From positions 1,070,303 through 1,134,302 of the forward strand of contig NC_087380.1 of the NCBI RefSeq assembly GCF_963675165.1: a stretch of 64,000 nucleotides of DNA, read 5' to 3'. The position numbers were made by a program, and so were the translations under genes. The DNA is from Halichondria panicea (lineage: Eukaryota > Porifera > Demospongiae > Suberitida > Halichondriidae). The notes below the pieces were generated by a model, which saw only the letters and a program-made list of their open reading frames with translations, did no database searches and was not told the DNA's origin. Positions 35,185 to 46,472 of this stretch are shown in pieces (positions within the stretch are counted from its first letter, which is position 1; every line of letters starts with the position of its first letter).

Positions 35185-38100
35185 TCAGTTATTGTATATT
35201 CCTCCAGCAGCAGGAGCCTCACGCCCACTCACAGTCGAGTAGGCATTGTTCTGTGTGTAGCTGTAGTCACCTTTGACCTCTCTGGAGGCTGGGATCTCCT
35301 CATAAGTGGCAGGGACGGTCTCGTAGGTAGCGGCTGCACTTTGACCCTGGTCAGTAAGGGAGATATCTCGAGGAACAGTCCTGTGTGTGGAGAGACAAGT
35401 AAACTTTGTACATAATTATAGCAATTTGTCATAACAGCTTGTTTAGTCCATATAAAGCTTGTTTACACTGTTCAAACAAAGTGCTACTTAAACTAATGTA
35501 CACAAACCACACAAACCACTTTTGTGTCTACTTAAACCAACTCACATTTTCCCTCCTCTCTTGTACCGGAGCACTAGGTAGGTCACCATCACTACAGTGA
35601 CTGCAATCACCACCATTGCTACCAGGGCCACCACTCCTCCCACCACAGCACCAGTGTTGTCACACTGACAGAGAGAGGTCTCATCAGTAGAGGCTGTAAT
35701 GGAATGCATTAGGACATGCAACCTAACAATAATAGCTTCACTTACTTGTAGTGGAGGGAGAGGTAGTGATGACTTCAGTCACTGAAACACGGCATAATCA
35801 AATGATGAGAACACAGACCCACTTACCTAACTCCACACAGAAGGCTTGGATGACCCCGGTATTGTCAGGAATCACACAGCAGTAGGAGCCAGTGGGGCCT
35901 GACACAGACCCTCGACGATGGAGTCTGAGTGCACCTGTATCTCCAACACTGTACAGTAGATCAGTGTCTGAATCAGTAATGTCCAGACTCCTAGTGACAA
36001 CTGTTCCATTCGGTAGTAGCCAATCTCCTAATCCATTATCACTATTGGGATTATCTCGTCCTGTACAGCAAATAGTTGAGTCAGTTCTGCAAGTCAATGC
36101 TGTCTCAGTGGTATCTCCGATGGTGTCTATGGCAACCTGTGAGTTCACAGCAGCATAGTTGGTGGTTCCCATGGAGACGTAGACAGGAGGTACTGTGGGG
36201 GTGGGGGATTGTAAGTCTGTTAGAGTACATTGTACTAGCTTACATTGACAAGTGAGAGCTGATCCACTCCACAATCTGTCAGCTCCACACACTCTGTTAG
36301 TGCTGGTAATGGAGGGTACGTATCCATTCAAGCAGCTCTGTGTAGCCACGGTTCCCTCTAGTCTGGGGGTGGTAGCTGGACTGTAGATGATCACTCCATT
36401 GGCTGGTACAATGAGGTCAGGACAAGTGGCTGTGGAGACAGCACAATGTATTAACCATCAACACACTAGCTTGTACTCCTTACCTTGACAAGTTGGAGGT
36501 GACCCACTCCACACTCCATCACTCCCACAAGTCCTGGTGGTGCCTCCATTGAGAGTGTAGCCAGTGTCACAGGTGTATGTGGCCACAGTGTCCACTGGTC
36601 TCAGACTAGCAGTCCCCATATTGTAGCCAATCATTCCATTGATTGGCACAGTGAGGTCAGGACAGGTGGTGGGTGGTTCAGTGGGTCCTGTGTTCACTGT
36701 ATCAAGAAAGGTGAAGCAACTGTTAAGATGTAGTGGAACTCACATTGATAGGTTGGAGCTGTTCCACTCCAGGTGCCATCATTCTGACAAACTCTGAAAC
36801 TCCCTCCAGTGAGAGTGTAGCCATTGTCACAAGTGTAGGCAGCAATGGTATTAATAGGTCTGCTGTCAGCAAGTCCATCAGTGTAGGCAATGCCTCCATT
36901 CATTAGTGGTGGTAAATCAGAACAAAATCCTGAAAATTACAATCATTCAAAACAAACAGTACCGAGCCCGTCCACTTACGCTGACAAGTTGGAGTTGATC
37001 CACTCCAGGTCCCATCATTCTGACAAACTCTGAAATTCCCTCCAGTGAGAGTGTAGCCATTGTCACAAGTGTAGGTAGCAAAGGTATCAACAGGTCTGCT
37101 GTCAACAAGTCCAGCCTCATAGGTAATGCCTCCATTCATTAGTGGTGGTAAATCAGAACAAGTTCCTGAAATAGTGAACAAGTAAACAGTACAACTTGAA
37201 TTCCACTTACGCAGCTGACAAGTTGGAGGTGACCCATCCCAGATCCCTTCAGTCACACAAAACCTGGTGGTACCTACACTGAGAGTACCTCCAGTGAGAG
37301 TGTAGCCAGGGTTACAGGAGTATGTAGCACTAGAGCCGAAAGGTCTGTTGCTAGGGGATCCACCACTGTACATGATCATCCCATTGATCAGTGAGGGTAA
37401 GTCAAGGCAGTTAGCTGTATGGGAGACGTTGCACTCAACAAACAAACAGTACAAAGTCCATTCCACTTACTCTGACACACTGGAGCAAACCCACTCCACA
37501 CTCCATCACTCCCACAAGTCCTGGTGCTGCCTCCATTGAGAGTGTATCCAGTGTCACAGGTGTAGGTGGCCACAGTGTCCACTGGTCTGCTGCCAGGGGA
37601 TCCAGCACCCCCATAGTCGATGTCCCCATTTGTCAGTGAGGGTAAGTCAGAGCAAGTTATCACTATGGGAACAGGTACACACTCAACGTACACATTATTA
37701 CACATTCAGTCATTCCTTACTCTGACACAGTGGAGCTGGTGTTGAGCTCCACTCTCCATCACTCCCACAAGTCCTCACTGACACTCCAACCAGAGTGTAT
37801 GGACCAAAACAAACGTAACTGGCTGTAGCACCCACTGGTCTGTTGTCAGTGGATCCACCAGCATAGGTTATGTCTCCATTAGTGGGGGCCGGAAGATTAT
37901 CAGAACATGTGACTGCAAGAAAGGGAAAAGGTTATGAGCATGATACAATGGAACTAGGAGAGGTGTGATGGTTTCATGAACTCATGAAAGGAGTGAACAT
38001 ATACATACTTAGACTCGCTGGCCAGTTCCATCATCACTTCTTGAGGATTGGGACTGGTCAACTGCAAATCAACGAGTTGTTCTCATTACCGAAATCGGTA

Positions 38101-39130
38101 ATGACCAATCACAGTGCAGAAGCAATGTCATGTGACATACTTCGCCCACGTAATTCGTTGTAGCTGGGCTGGGTCTTATGTTGTGTTAGATAAACCACGG
38201 GACATAACCCACATTCACTTGATAGTTACGCAACTTTGGTCAACCACACAAACCACAATATGATGTCATGCAACTAATTAAAATTCCACTAGAACAGATT
38301 TTGGCAGTTGACCAGTCCTAATCCTCAAGAAGTGATGATGGGACTGGCCAGCGAGTCTAATACATACTATAGAGGGCCATTTGTGACAAAAATGGGTAGT
38401 AAATGTAAATTAAAGAAAAAGCACGTTCAGTAAACGCGTCTAGGAAACGCGTATTGCCTATCTACACATGTAGGAAATGCATTATGCGTATAGACTCGAA
38501 GGAAATACGTTGTGAGGCCCCTAGCCTCGACTCCAGCCCCTTCAACAGTGGCGCTTTTCCCTGCGGCCTGGAATCGAGGCTATGAGGCCCCATTCAGATG
38601 AAGCAAGGGTCAGAGGTCAAATTAGAGGTCAGCTGGCACTGGCCAAGGGTTTGGTGTATCTCGATCTCGCGCACACAAGTACTTCTAGGCCAAGGGGGAA
38701 TTCCAATGTGATCAATTGCTATCAGGTGACTTGAATAGGAGGCAGCAATTTTACATGCGGTTGAGCAGGATAAGATGAGATAATGGATGTGGTTAAAATA
38801 ATGGTTTTGTAGCTTGTACAGTGACGTATTATACATTCCATTGTGGCATGAGTTCACGTAAAGAGTGCTCAGACGTTCCTCCTTGAGAGGTGCGGCTGAT
38901 TCACGAGATCTAAGATTAACGGTAGTCTTGCGGATCATACTTGAACTGATTTTGGTAATTCAAAGTATGGCCAGTGAGACTAAGATTAAGGGGTACGCTT
39001 TAATATATGTTCGTACATCTATGCTAGTTGAGATATCACAGCTAGGATTACCTTGTCCCCAGCAGGTGGATACAGCACACAACAGTAACAGCAGCAGAAG
39101 CTGAATACCTTGAGTCTCCGTTGCAGCCAT
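35185..39130 (-). CDS. Sushi/CC-Ig transmembrane receptor C
   Basis: Exons 39130-39052 (signal), sushi 37912-37721, 37662-37471, 37414-37211, 37165-36980, 36929-36744, 36696-36484 and 36429-36244, CC-Ig 36192-35827, a 12-residue linker 35781-35746, transmembrane 35693-35546, tail 35380-35185; 727 residues in frame. There is no N-terminal CC-Ig domain, so the signal exon splices directly to sushi. The usual start ATG is ACG here, but an in-frame ATG nine bases upstream (MAATETQG) restores a start. The sushi exon at 36744 has Tyr for its last Cys (PTYQ). The tail ends GIYNN instead of GIQ. Intron 1 carries a 350-bp element, and the usual upstream box is absent, replaced by a hairpin element. 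Confidence 0.75.
38010..38359. mobile_element. 350-bp terminal-inverted-repeat element
   Basis: Terminal inverted repeats of about 60 bases, with three mismatches by eye, start TAGACTCGCTGGCCAGTTCC. An exact 9-bp target duplication ATACATACT lies at 38001-38009 and 38360-38368. The interior is non-coding. The TAG.CTCG terminus and 9-bp duplication ally it with the TAGCCTCG family. It lies in intron 1 of receptor C. Confidence 0.93.
38522..38582. mobile_element. 61-bp TAGCCTCG-family MITE
   Basis: Termini TAGCCTCGACTCCAG and CTGGAATCGAGGCTA, with an exact 9-bp duplication TGAGGCCCC at 38513-38521 and 38583-38591. It is also in intron 1 of receptor C. Confidence 0.92.
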
Positions 39131-39190
39131 GCACAACCTCTTCCTTATCTCTGTTCGGAAATTTTAATATCTGTTTATAACTCCTATATG

Positions 39191-39299
39191 AGCAGAGTTC
39201 AAACGTGGGCGGATGAATGTGCATGACAGTGCATGAAATTTCTATTTTTAGCACTTCATGCAAATGCACACATTCATCCGCCCACGTTTGAACTCTGCT
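39191..39299. mobile_element. 109-bp hairpin element at the C/D breakpoint
   Basis: Near-perfect 31-34 base arms (AGCAGAGTTCAAACGTGGGC then GGATGAATGTG) surround a 40-base loop. No target duplication is obvious. It sits where the receptor C upstream box and the receptor D tail exon should be. Confidence 0.85.
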
Positions 39300-39491
39300 A
39301 GCTACGTGTACTGATAGTGGAGTTGCATGCCCTCTCTTCTTTTATACGCCCTTGATATTACTTAGTTAGTAATTATGACAATAAATACTTTCAGTTTGTT
39401 TAGTCCATATGAAGCTTGTTTACGCTGTTCAAACAAAATGTGTCTACTTAACTAATAACACAAACCACACAAACCACTTTAAACAACTCAC

Positions 39492-42400
39492 AGTTTCCCT
39501 CCTCTCTTGTACCGGAGCACTAGGTAGGTCACCATCACTACACCAGTTACTATAGCCACCACTGCCACCACTCCTCCCACCACAGCACCAGTGTTGTCAC
39601 TCTGGGGACAGGAACAGCCAGTAGAGGCTGTAATGGAATGTATGGAAATAGCAAAAAGGAGCAGGACTTCAGCCACTTATTGCACAAAGCTTATTTACGT
39701 ACCATACCTAACTGCACACAGAAGGCTTGGATGAGAGTATATTGTGTACTTACATTGACAAGTGAGATCTGCTCCACTCCACGATCCGTTAGATAGACAC
39801 ACTCTGGTAGCAGTGCTGGTAGTGGAGGGTACGTATCCATTCAAGCAGATCTGTGTAGCCATGGTTCCCTGAGGGTGTGGTGAGGTACTAGAGCTATAGA
39901 TGATCACTCCATTGGTTGGTTCAGTGAGGTCAGGACAGGTGGTGGGTGGAGGTTCAGTGGGTCCTGCATGAGTTGAATCAATGAACTCAAGTGGTGGAAA
40001 GTGTGCACAACTCACCTTGACAAGTTGGAGGTGACCCACTCCAGCTCCCTCCATTCACACAGACCCTGGAGGCATCCCCTCCAATGAGAGTGTATACCCA
40101 TTACTACAGCTGTAGGTAACTCCTGTATCCACTGGTCTGATGTCAGGGGATCCACCATTGTAGGAAACCATCAGTGTGGGTAAATCAGAGCAGGGTATCT
40201 CTGTACGGGAATAGGTACATTCAACAAAAGAATAGTTAACACTCAGTAACACTTGAATAGTGAACATACATTCAAACCGTATAAATCTTACGCTGACAAG
40301 TTGGAGCTAACCCACTCCACACTCCACTCCCACAAGTCCTGGTGCTGCCTCCATTGAGAGTGTAGCCAGTGTCACAGGTGTAGGTGGCCACAGTGTCCAC
40401 TGGTCTGCTGTTAGTGGATCCACCACCACTATAGTTGATGATCCCATTTGTCAGTGAGGGTAGGTCAGAGCAGGTTATCACTATGGGAACAGGTACACAC
40501 TCAATGTACACACTATTACACATTCAGTCATTCCTTACGCTGACACACTGAAGCTGTTGTTGAGCTCCATTCTCCATCACTCCCACAAGTCCTCACTGAC
40601 ACTCCAACCAGAGTGTAGGGACCAAAGCAGCTGTAAACAGCTGTAGCACCCACTGGTCTGTTGTCAGTAGACCCACTAACATAGGTTATGGCTCCATTAG
40701 AGATGGTTGGGAGATTATCAGAACATGTGACTGAAGTAGGTGCAACTGTAAGAGGGGTAAATTATGACAATAGAGAGTTGTATGGCTTCATGAACACATA
40801 CACATAAAACCATAGATAGTAGAGGAGAGGGATTGGAAACGCATACGTAAATGCCCAGCCCATGCGTGTCACGGTTAAATTTCTTCCTTTCCTGCCTCCG
40901 TCACTAGAAATTGACCTTTGTCCTATGATAATTTTAGTATTTTAATCTTTAACAGCCAAAAGACAGGCAGGAAGGCTACTACTGACTAGCCAGAAAGAGA
41001 CATGAGACAGGCAGGAAGGCTACTAGGATCAAGTTAGGCTACTAGCTTCCATTCGTGTTTCAGAAGTTAGTATTAGAGGAGTTTTCGCCATTGTATGAAA
41101 TAGTTTACAGTGGGATCAGACACAGTGTTAATAGAAGTTCAAGAACATGTTAACTTCTCTTTTATAGATCTAGATCATAAACAATTCATTATACAAACAA
41201 TTTAACATAATTATTGTATGTCTACTCGTGATGTAAAGACAGAAATAATGATGCAATTTTCTTGAACGTCCTCTTTGGTATATAGTGGTTCAGTGAACGT
41301 GCTACAGTCTGCCGATGTAAACTCTGAAGAAGCATCATCAGATGCACACAATCTGAGATTAAAAACAGTATCAGTTTGAGGTAACAGTTACCTTGGGTCT
41401 TCCACAACTGACACTTCCGTCGTTTATTCTCTCATAACTCTTCCCCAAAAAACTTGCCGATCCATTCGTATAACTACAAATAAAGTGTACAATAGCATGT
41501 AGTAACATTAAAGGGTCACTTCTAGCCTATATACATTTGCTACTTCAACACCTACACTTCCACAAAATCCCACAAGTGAAAGTCATGAGTGTGATAATAA
41601 ATTTGTCAGCAAATACTACCATGGAGAGTCAATCACAAAGTTGCTACATTTAAAAAACACTTAACATACCACTGTACTTGTCTTCAATCTCAAACAGGCT
41701 GTACTTCTTTTTGGAGAGATAAAAAAATCCCACAATCCTCAGCCAGTCAAGGAAAGCTTAAAAAACTCATGAAACTCCTTTAGTAGACACTTCTAGGTTA
41801 AGGTTACAACTATACTAGGTACTAAGAGCATAGTACTAACTGGCATAGCCCTGTGCAATATCCCTGAGGCCAAGGCACTTCTCTGTCCTTCTAAAAAGAT
41901 GCCTTGCTTCAGTTACCGCTACAGCATTGCGTGGGCGTAGGCGAGACACGGATGGGCCGAAATTGTACTGAGTCCCACGCATGCGTTTCCAATCCCTCTC
42001 CTCTACTGTCTATGATAAAACACAGCAATTATTGACTCACCCAGATTAGCACACAGGGTCATCTCTCCTCTAGTAGTTGGTACAGTACAACAGTAGGACC
42101 CAGTTGGAGTGAGGGGGTTGTTAGCCTCTCTACGAGCCAGTCCGATGATCTGAGTTAAACCATTCCTGTTAATGTAGAACTGCTGTCCAGCATCATCTGA
42201 GGGACCCTTGCGCAGTACCACACTCCCATTAGGATACGTCCACTGTCCTAGTGCTCCATTACCATTGTTGTCACCACTTCTACAGCAGGCAGTGAGGTCA
42301 GTATGACAGGTGAGAGAAGGGAGACCACCATCCTCTCCAATGTCAGTGATGAGGATCTCAGTATTGTTAGTTGTGATGCTAGCACCAGATCCCAGTGTCA

Positions 42401-42593
42401 GGTAGACTATGAATGGTTAGACCATAGATTAAGGAATTATACAGAGCTCATAAGTATTACCAATAGCAGTAATCTAAGCTAGTTGAGATATCACACTCAG
42501 GATATCTAGCTTATCAACTAGATTACTTTGCTGTCCCCAGCAGGTGGACACAGCACACAACAGCAGCAGCAGCTGAACACTTTGAGTCTCCAT
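39492..42593 (-). CDS. Sushi/CC-Ig receptor D, tail-less
   Basis: Exons 42593-42527 (signal), 42406-42041 (N CC-Ig), sushi 40745-40539, 40480-40292, 40200-40016 and 39963-39754, transmembrane 39627-39492. No tail exon follows: the sequence downstream of the helix exon breaks off into unrelated DNA near 39354. Reading through the last donor gives KRGGKL then a stop, so the gene could still make a membrane protein with almost no cytoplasmic part. The sushi exon 40200-40016 is 185 bases, not a multiple of three (a +2 insertion at GTGTATACC relative to B), so that exon is out of frame unless skipped. A 1.2-kb element sits in intron 2. A CC-Ig remnant lies at 39704-39734. It may be a decoy receptor or a decaying gene. 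Confidence 0.6.
40811..42014. mobile_element. 1.2-kb terminal-inverted-repeat element in receptor D
   Basis: The ends CATAGATAGTAGAGGAGAGG continuing GATTGGAAACGCAT are inverted copies over about 38 bases with two mismatches. The flanks ATAAAAC (40804-40810, 42015-42021) form a 7-bp duplication. Gene I, at about 60288-60300, has the same intron sequence uninterrupted (ACATAAAACACAGCAATT), which defines the empty site. The interior has a direct repeat (AGACAGGCAGGAAGGCTACT twice) and no recognisable transposase. Confidence 0.9.
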
Positions 42594-43241
42594 TGTGGTT
42601 AATATCTGTTTGGAAATTGTTTCATTAAGGATCTTTACCCACTCACATGGAGTGCATTAGAAAAACGTTAAAATAGAATAAAAACGGTCTAGAACAATGG
42701 CTACAACAAAAAAAAGTTCTATGAAAATATATGGAGTGCCATTTGTGTCAACACACACCAATGCTGTAAAAACTGTATGTTTAATGTAAATGCTCATCAC
42801 TGTATCAGTCTCCCGATTACCTAATCGTGCTCACGCTTTACTAGTAAACTTTGTGCACTGTCTATGACATTATGTTATGATGGCCGCAGTGCAGGACACC
42901 AGTTGTGACAATTAAAGCATCAACAGAAGGTGAAGGGTTAAGGTTGCAGTAACACACAGCACGAGGACATTAATCTGGACACCGATATAGTCAAGTGGGA
43001 GGCTGATTTAGAGCTCGATTTAGTAAATCAGCCAATACAGTGAAGAGCATTTTCAAATTAAACTGTACACATGGTGTTTTGGTACCCCATTATTATATTA
43101 CATGGAAAGCCATCACATTTTTGAGGTGAAACACATTGTGAGAAGGGGAGGGCTGATGAAGTACGTATAACTGCACGCTGTGTACAAACTAACAAATAAA
43201 ATTCAAGACATAATTATTTTCTACTTGAGTCATGTGATAGT
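42594..43241. other. Intergenic region D/E
   Basis: This includes the receptor D upstream box, conserved array spacer segments (GGCCGCAGTGCAGGACACC; GGTGAAGGGTTAAGGTTGCA) and the 3' flank of receptor E. No gene is seen. The spacer segments recur at 46.1, 50.45 and 61.1 kb. Confidence 0.55.
42617..42652 (-). promoter_or_regulatory. Conserved upstream box, receptor D
   Basis: Core TTCATTAAGGATCTTTACCC then ACTCACATGGAG, only 24 bases upstream of the start codon. Confidence 0.6.
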
Positions 43242-45793
43242 TCAGTTATCGTATATTCCTCCAGCAGCAGGAGCCTCACGCCCACTCACAGTCGAGTAGG
43301 CATTGTTCTGTGTGTAGCTGTAGTCACCTTTGACCTCTTTGGAGGCTGGGATCTCCTCATAAGTGGCAGGGACAATCTCGTAGGTAGCGGCTGCACTTTG
43401 ACCCTGGTCAGTAAGGGGGATATCTCGAGGAACAGTTCTGTGTGTGGAGAGAACAGATGATATTACTTAGTTAGTAATTATGACAATAAATACTTTCAGT
43501 TTGTTTAGTCCATATGAAGCTTGTTTACACTGAACAAAGTGTGTCTACTTAAACCAACTCACATTTTCCCTCCTCTCTTGTACCGGAGCACTAGGTAGGT
43601 CACCATCACTACAGTCACTGCAATCACCACTGCTACCAAGCCCACCACTCCCCCCACCACAGCACCAGTGTTGTTACTTGGGGGACAGGGAGAGCTCTCA
43701 TCAATAGAGGCTGTAATGGAATGTATGAACTGCAATGACAACCCACCAGCTGCTAGTACCAACCTAACACAATACATGCTGCGCTCATCTCAATAATAGT
43801 ACCCACTTACTTGTAATGGGAGGAGAGGTAGTGATGACTTCAACAATCACTGAAACACAGGATAATGCAGGATAAGGATGAGAACACAGACCCATGGCCA
43901 CTTACGTACCTAACTGCACACAGAAGGCTTGGATAACCCCAGTGTTATCAGGAATCACACAGCAGTAGGAGCCAGTGAGGCCTGACACAGACCCTCGACG
44001 ATGGAGTCTGAGTGCACCTGTATCTCCAACACTGTACAGTAGATCAGTGTCTGAATCAGTAATGTCCTGACTCCTAGTGACAGCTGTTCCATTTGGTAGT
44101 AGCCATTCTCCTAATCCATTGGCACTATTGGGATTATCTTGTCCTGTACAGCAAATAGTTGAGTCAGTTCTGCAAGTCAATGCTGTCTCAGTGGTATCTC
44201 CGATGGTGTCTATGGCAACCTGTGAGTTCATAACAGCATAGTTGGTGGTTCCCATGGAGACGTAGACAGGCGGTACTGTGGGGGCGGGGAATTGTAACTC
44301 TGTTAGAGTTCATTCTACTAGCTTACATTGACAAGTGAGAGCTGACCCACTCCAGGTCCCATCATTCTGACATTGTCTGAAACTCCCTCCAGTGAGAGTG
44401 TAGCCATTGTCACAAGTGAAGGTAGCAATGGTATTAATAGGTCTGCTGTCAGCAAGTCCATCAATGTAGGTAATGACTCCATTCATTAGTGGTGGTAAAT
44501 CAGAACAAGGTCCTGAAATAGTGAACATACATTCAACCTTCAACATTCAACATTAAATTCGACTTACGCTGACACACTGGAGCTGACCCACTCCAGGTAT
44601 CCCCACTCACACAAGTCCTCACTGCCTCTCCACCAAGACGGTAGCTATTGTTACAAGAGTGAGTAGCTGCACTGCCCACTAGTCTGTCGTCACGGGATCC
44701 AGCACTGTAGGTGATCATCCCATTGGCCAGTGAGGGTAAGTCAGAACAAGGTATCTCTGCATAGGAGTCGATGCACTCAACAAACAAACAAGTACAAGTC
44801 ATATACTCACCTTGACAAGTTGGAGGTGTCCCATCCCAGATCCCTCCACTCACACAGGTCCTGATGGTATCCCTTCCAGTGAGAGTGTAGCCAGGGTTGC
44901 AGCTGTAGGTAGCTCCAGAAAAAATAGGTCTGTTGTTAGGGGATCCAATATTGTAGCTGATCATTCCATTGGTCGGAGCAGTCAGGTCAGGGCAGGTGGT
45001 GGGTGGTTCAGTGGGTCCTGTGTCCACTGTATAGGGAGTGACATCATCCTCAACATTTACTTCACAATCAGTAATGTTATTCTTCACTGATTACGTGTGT
45101 ACACTCACGAACACAAACTGTACAAGAGTTACAGAGCTCACCTTGACAAGTTGGAGGTGACCCATTCCAGCTCCCTCCACCCACACAGACCCTGGTGGTA
45201 CCTCCATTGAGAGTACCTCCAGTGAGAGTGTAGCCAGTGTTGCAGGAGTACACAGCATTAGAGAGGAAAGGTATGTTGTTAGTGGATCCAGCACTGTACA
45301 TAATCATCCCATTGGCCAGTGATGGTAATTCAGGGCAATTACCTGTATGGGAGACGATACACTCAACAAACAAACAGTACAAAGTCTATTCCACTCACGC
45401 TGACAAGTTGGAGCTGACCCACTCCACATTCCATCACTCCCACAAGTCCTGTTGGTGGTGCCTCCATTGAGAGTGTAGCCAGTGTTACAGGTGTAGGTGC
45501 CTGTAGCACCCACTGGTCTGTTGTTAGTAGACCCACCAGCATAGGTTATGGCTCCATTAGAGATGGTCAGAAGAATATCAGAACATGTGACTGGAACAGT
45601 GGTAGATATAGAGTAGGAACGATTATGATACTGCATAACAGTACACACAGAGCTATACTCCTATAGACGGAACCGATGACATGTTAGAATGTAGCTATTA
45701 ATCAACTCTAGATAGATTACCTTGCTGTCCCCAGCAGGTGGACACAGCACACAACAGAAACAGCAGCAGAAGCTGAACACCTTGAGTCTCCAT
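43242..45793 (-). CDS. Sushi/CC-Ig transmembrane receptor E
   Basis: Exons 45793-45721 (signal), sushi 45590-45399, 45342-45142, 45026-44811, 44756-44568 and 44512-44327, CC-Ig 44275-43910, linker 43849-43811, transmembrane 43710-43563, tail 43437-43242; 601 residues in frame. Like C it lacks the N-terminal CC-Ig domain; unlike C it keeps the upstream box. The CC-Ig domain shows LTCRTDSTICC, WLLPNGTAV and GSYCCVIPD. The tail ends GIYDN. Its 3' two thirds are nearly identical to receptor F, including introns, implying a recent tandem duplication of about 3.2 kb. Confidence 0.85.
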
Positions 45794-46472
45794 TGCATGC
45801 ACAACCTCTTCTTTATTAATGGTTAATATCTGTTTGGAAGTTGTTCCATTAAGGATCTTTACCAACCCACAATCAACAGACAGACGTTAAAATAGAATAA
45901 AAACGGCCCAGAACAATGGTTATTCTATGAAAATTATAGGTGCTGTTTGTGTCAAAACACCAATATCGTATGTTTAATGTGGGCTCACACTTTACTAGTA
46001 AACTTTGTCTTATTAGTAAAACCAGTATAGGATTGACAGTGGGTTTGCCTGTGTTTAGTAAAATTTTGACATTATGTTATGATGGCCGCAGTGCAGGGCA
46101 CCAGTTGTGACAATTAAAGCATCAACAGCAGGTGAAGGGTTAAGGTTGCAGTAACACAGCTAGTGCGAGGATATTAATCTGGACAATGATATAGTCAAGT
46201 GGGAGGCTGATTTAATAAAGCTTGAGCTCAATTTAGTAAATTGGCTGATACAGTGAAGAGCATTTTCATGTAAATGAAACTGCACACATGGTGTTTTGAC
46301 ACAAACGTACCCCATTATTATATTACATTGAATGCCATCAAATTTTTGAGGTGAAACACATTGTGAGAAGGGGAGGGGCTGATGAAGTACGTATAACTGT
46401 GTGCTCTGTACAAACTAACAAATAAAATTCAATGACATAATTATTTTCTACTTGAGTCATGTGATAGTTCAG
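45794..46472. other. Intergenic region E/F
   Basis: This contains the receptor E upstream box, the recurring spacer segments (GATGGCCGCAGTGCAGGGCA and GGTGAAGGGTTAAGGTTGCA) and, near the F tail, GTGAAACACATTGTGAGAAG, also shared between genes. No gene is seen. Confidence 0.55.
45841..45870 (-). promoter_or_regulatory. Conserved upstream box, receptor E
   Basis: Core TTGTTCCATTAAGGATCTTT then ACCAACCCAC, 48 bases upstream of the start codon. Confidence 0.55.

Noticed and set aside
40811-42014. Transposase gene inside the 1.2-kb element
   Set aside because: The longest frame (about 61 codons) has no catalytic motif; the element is treated as non-autonomous.
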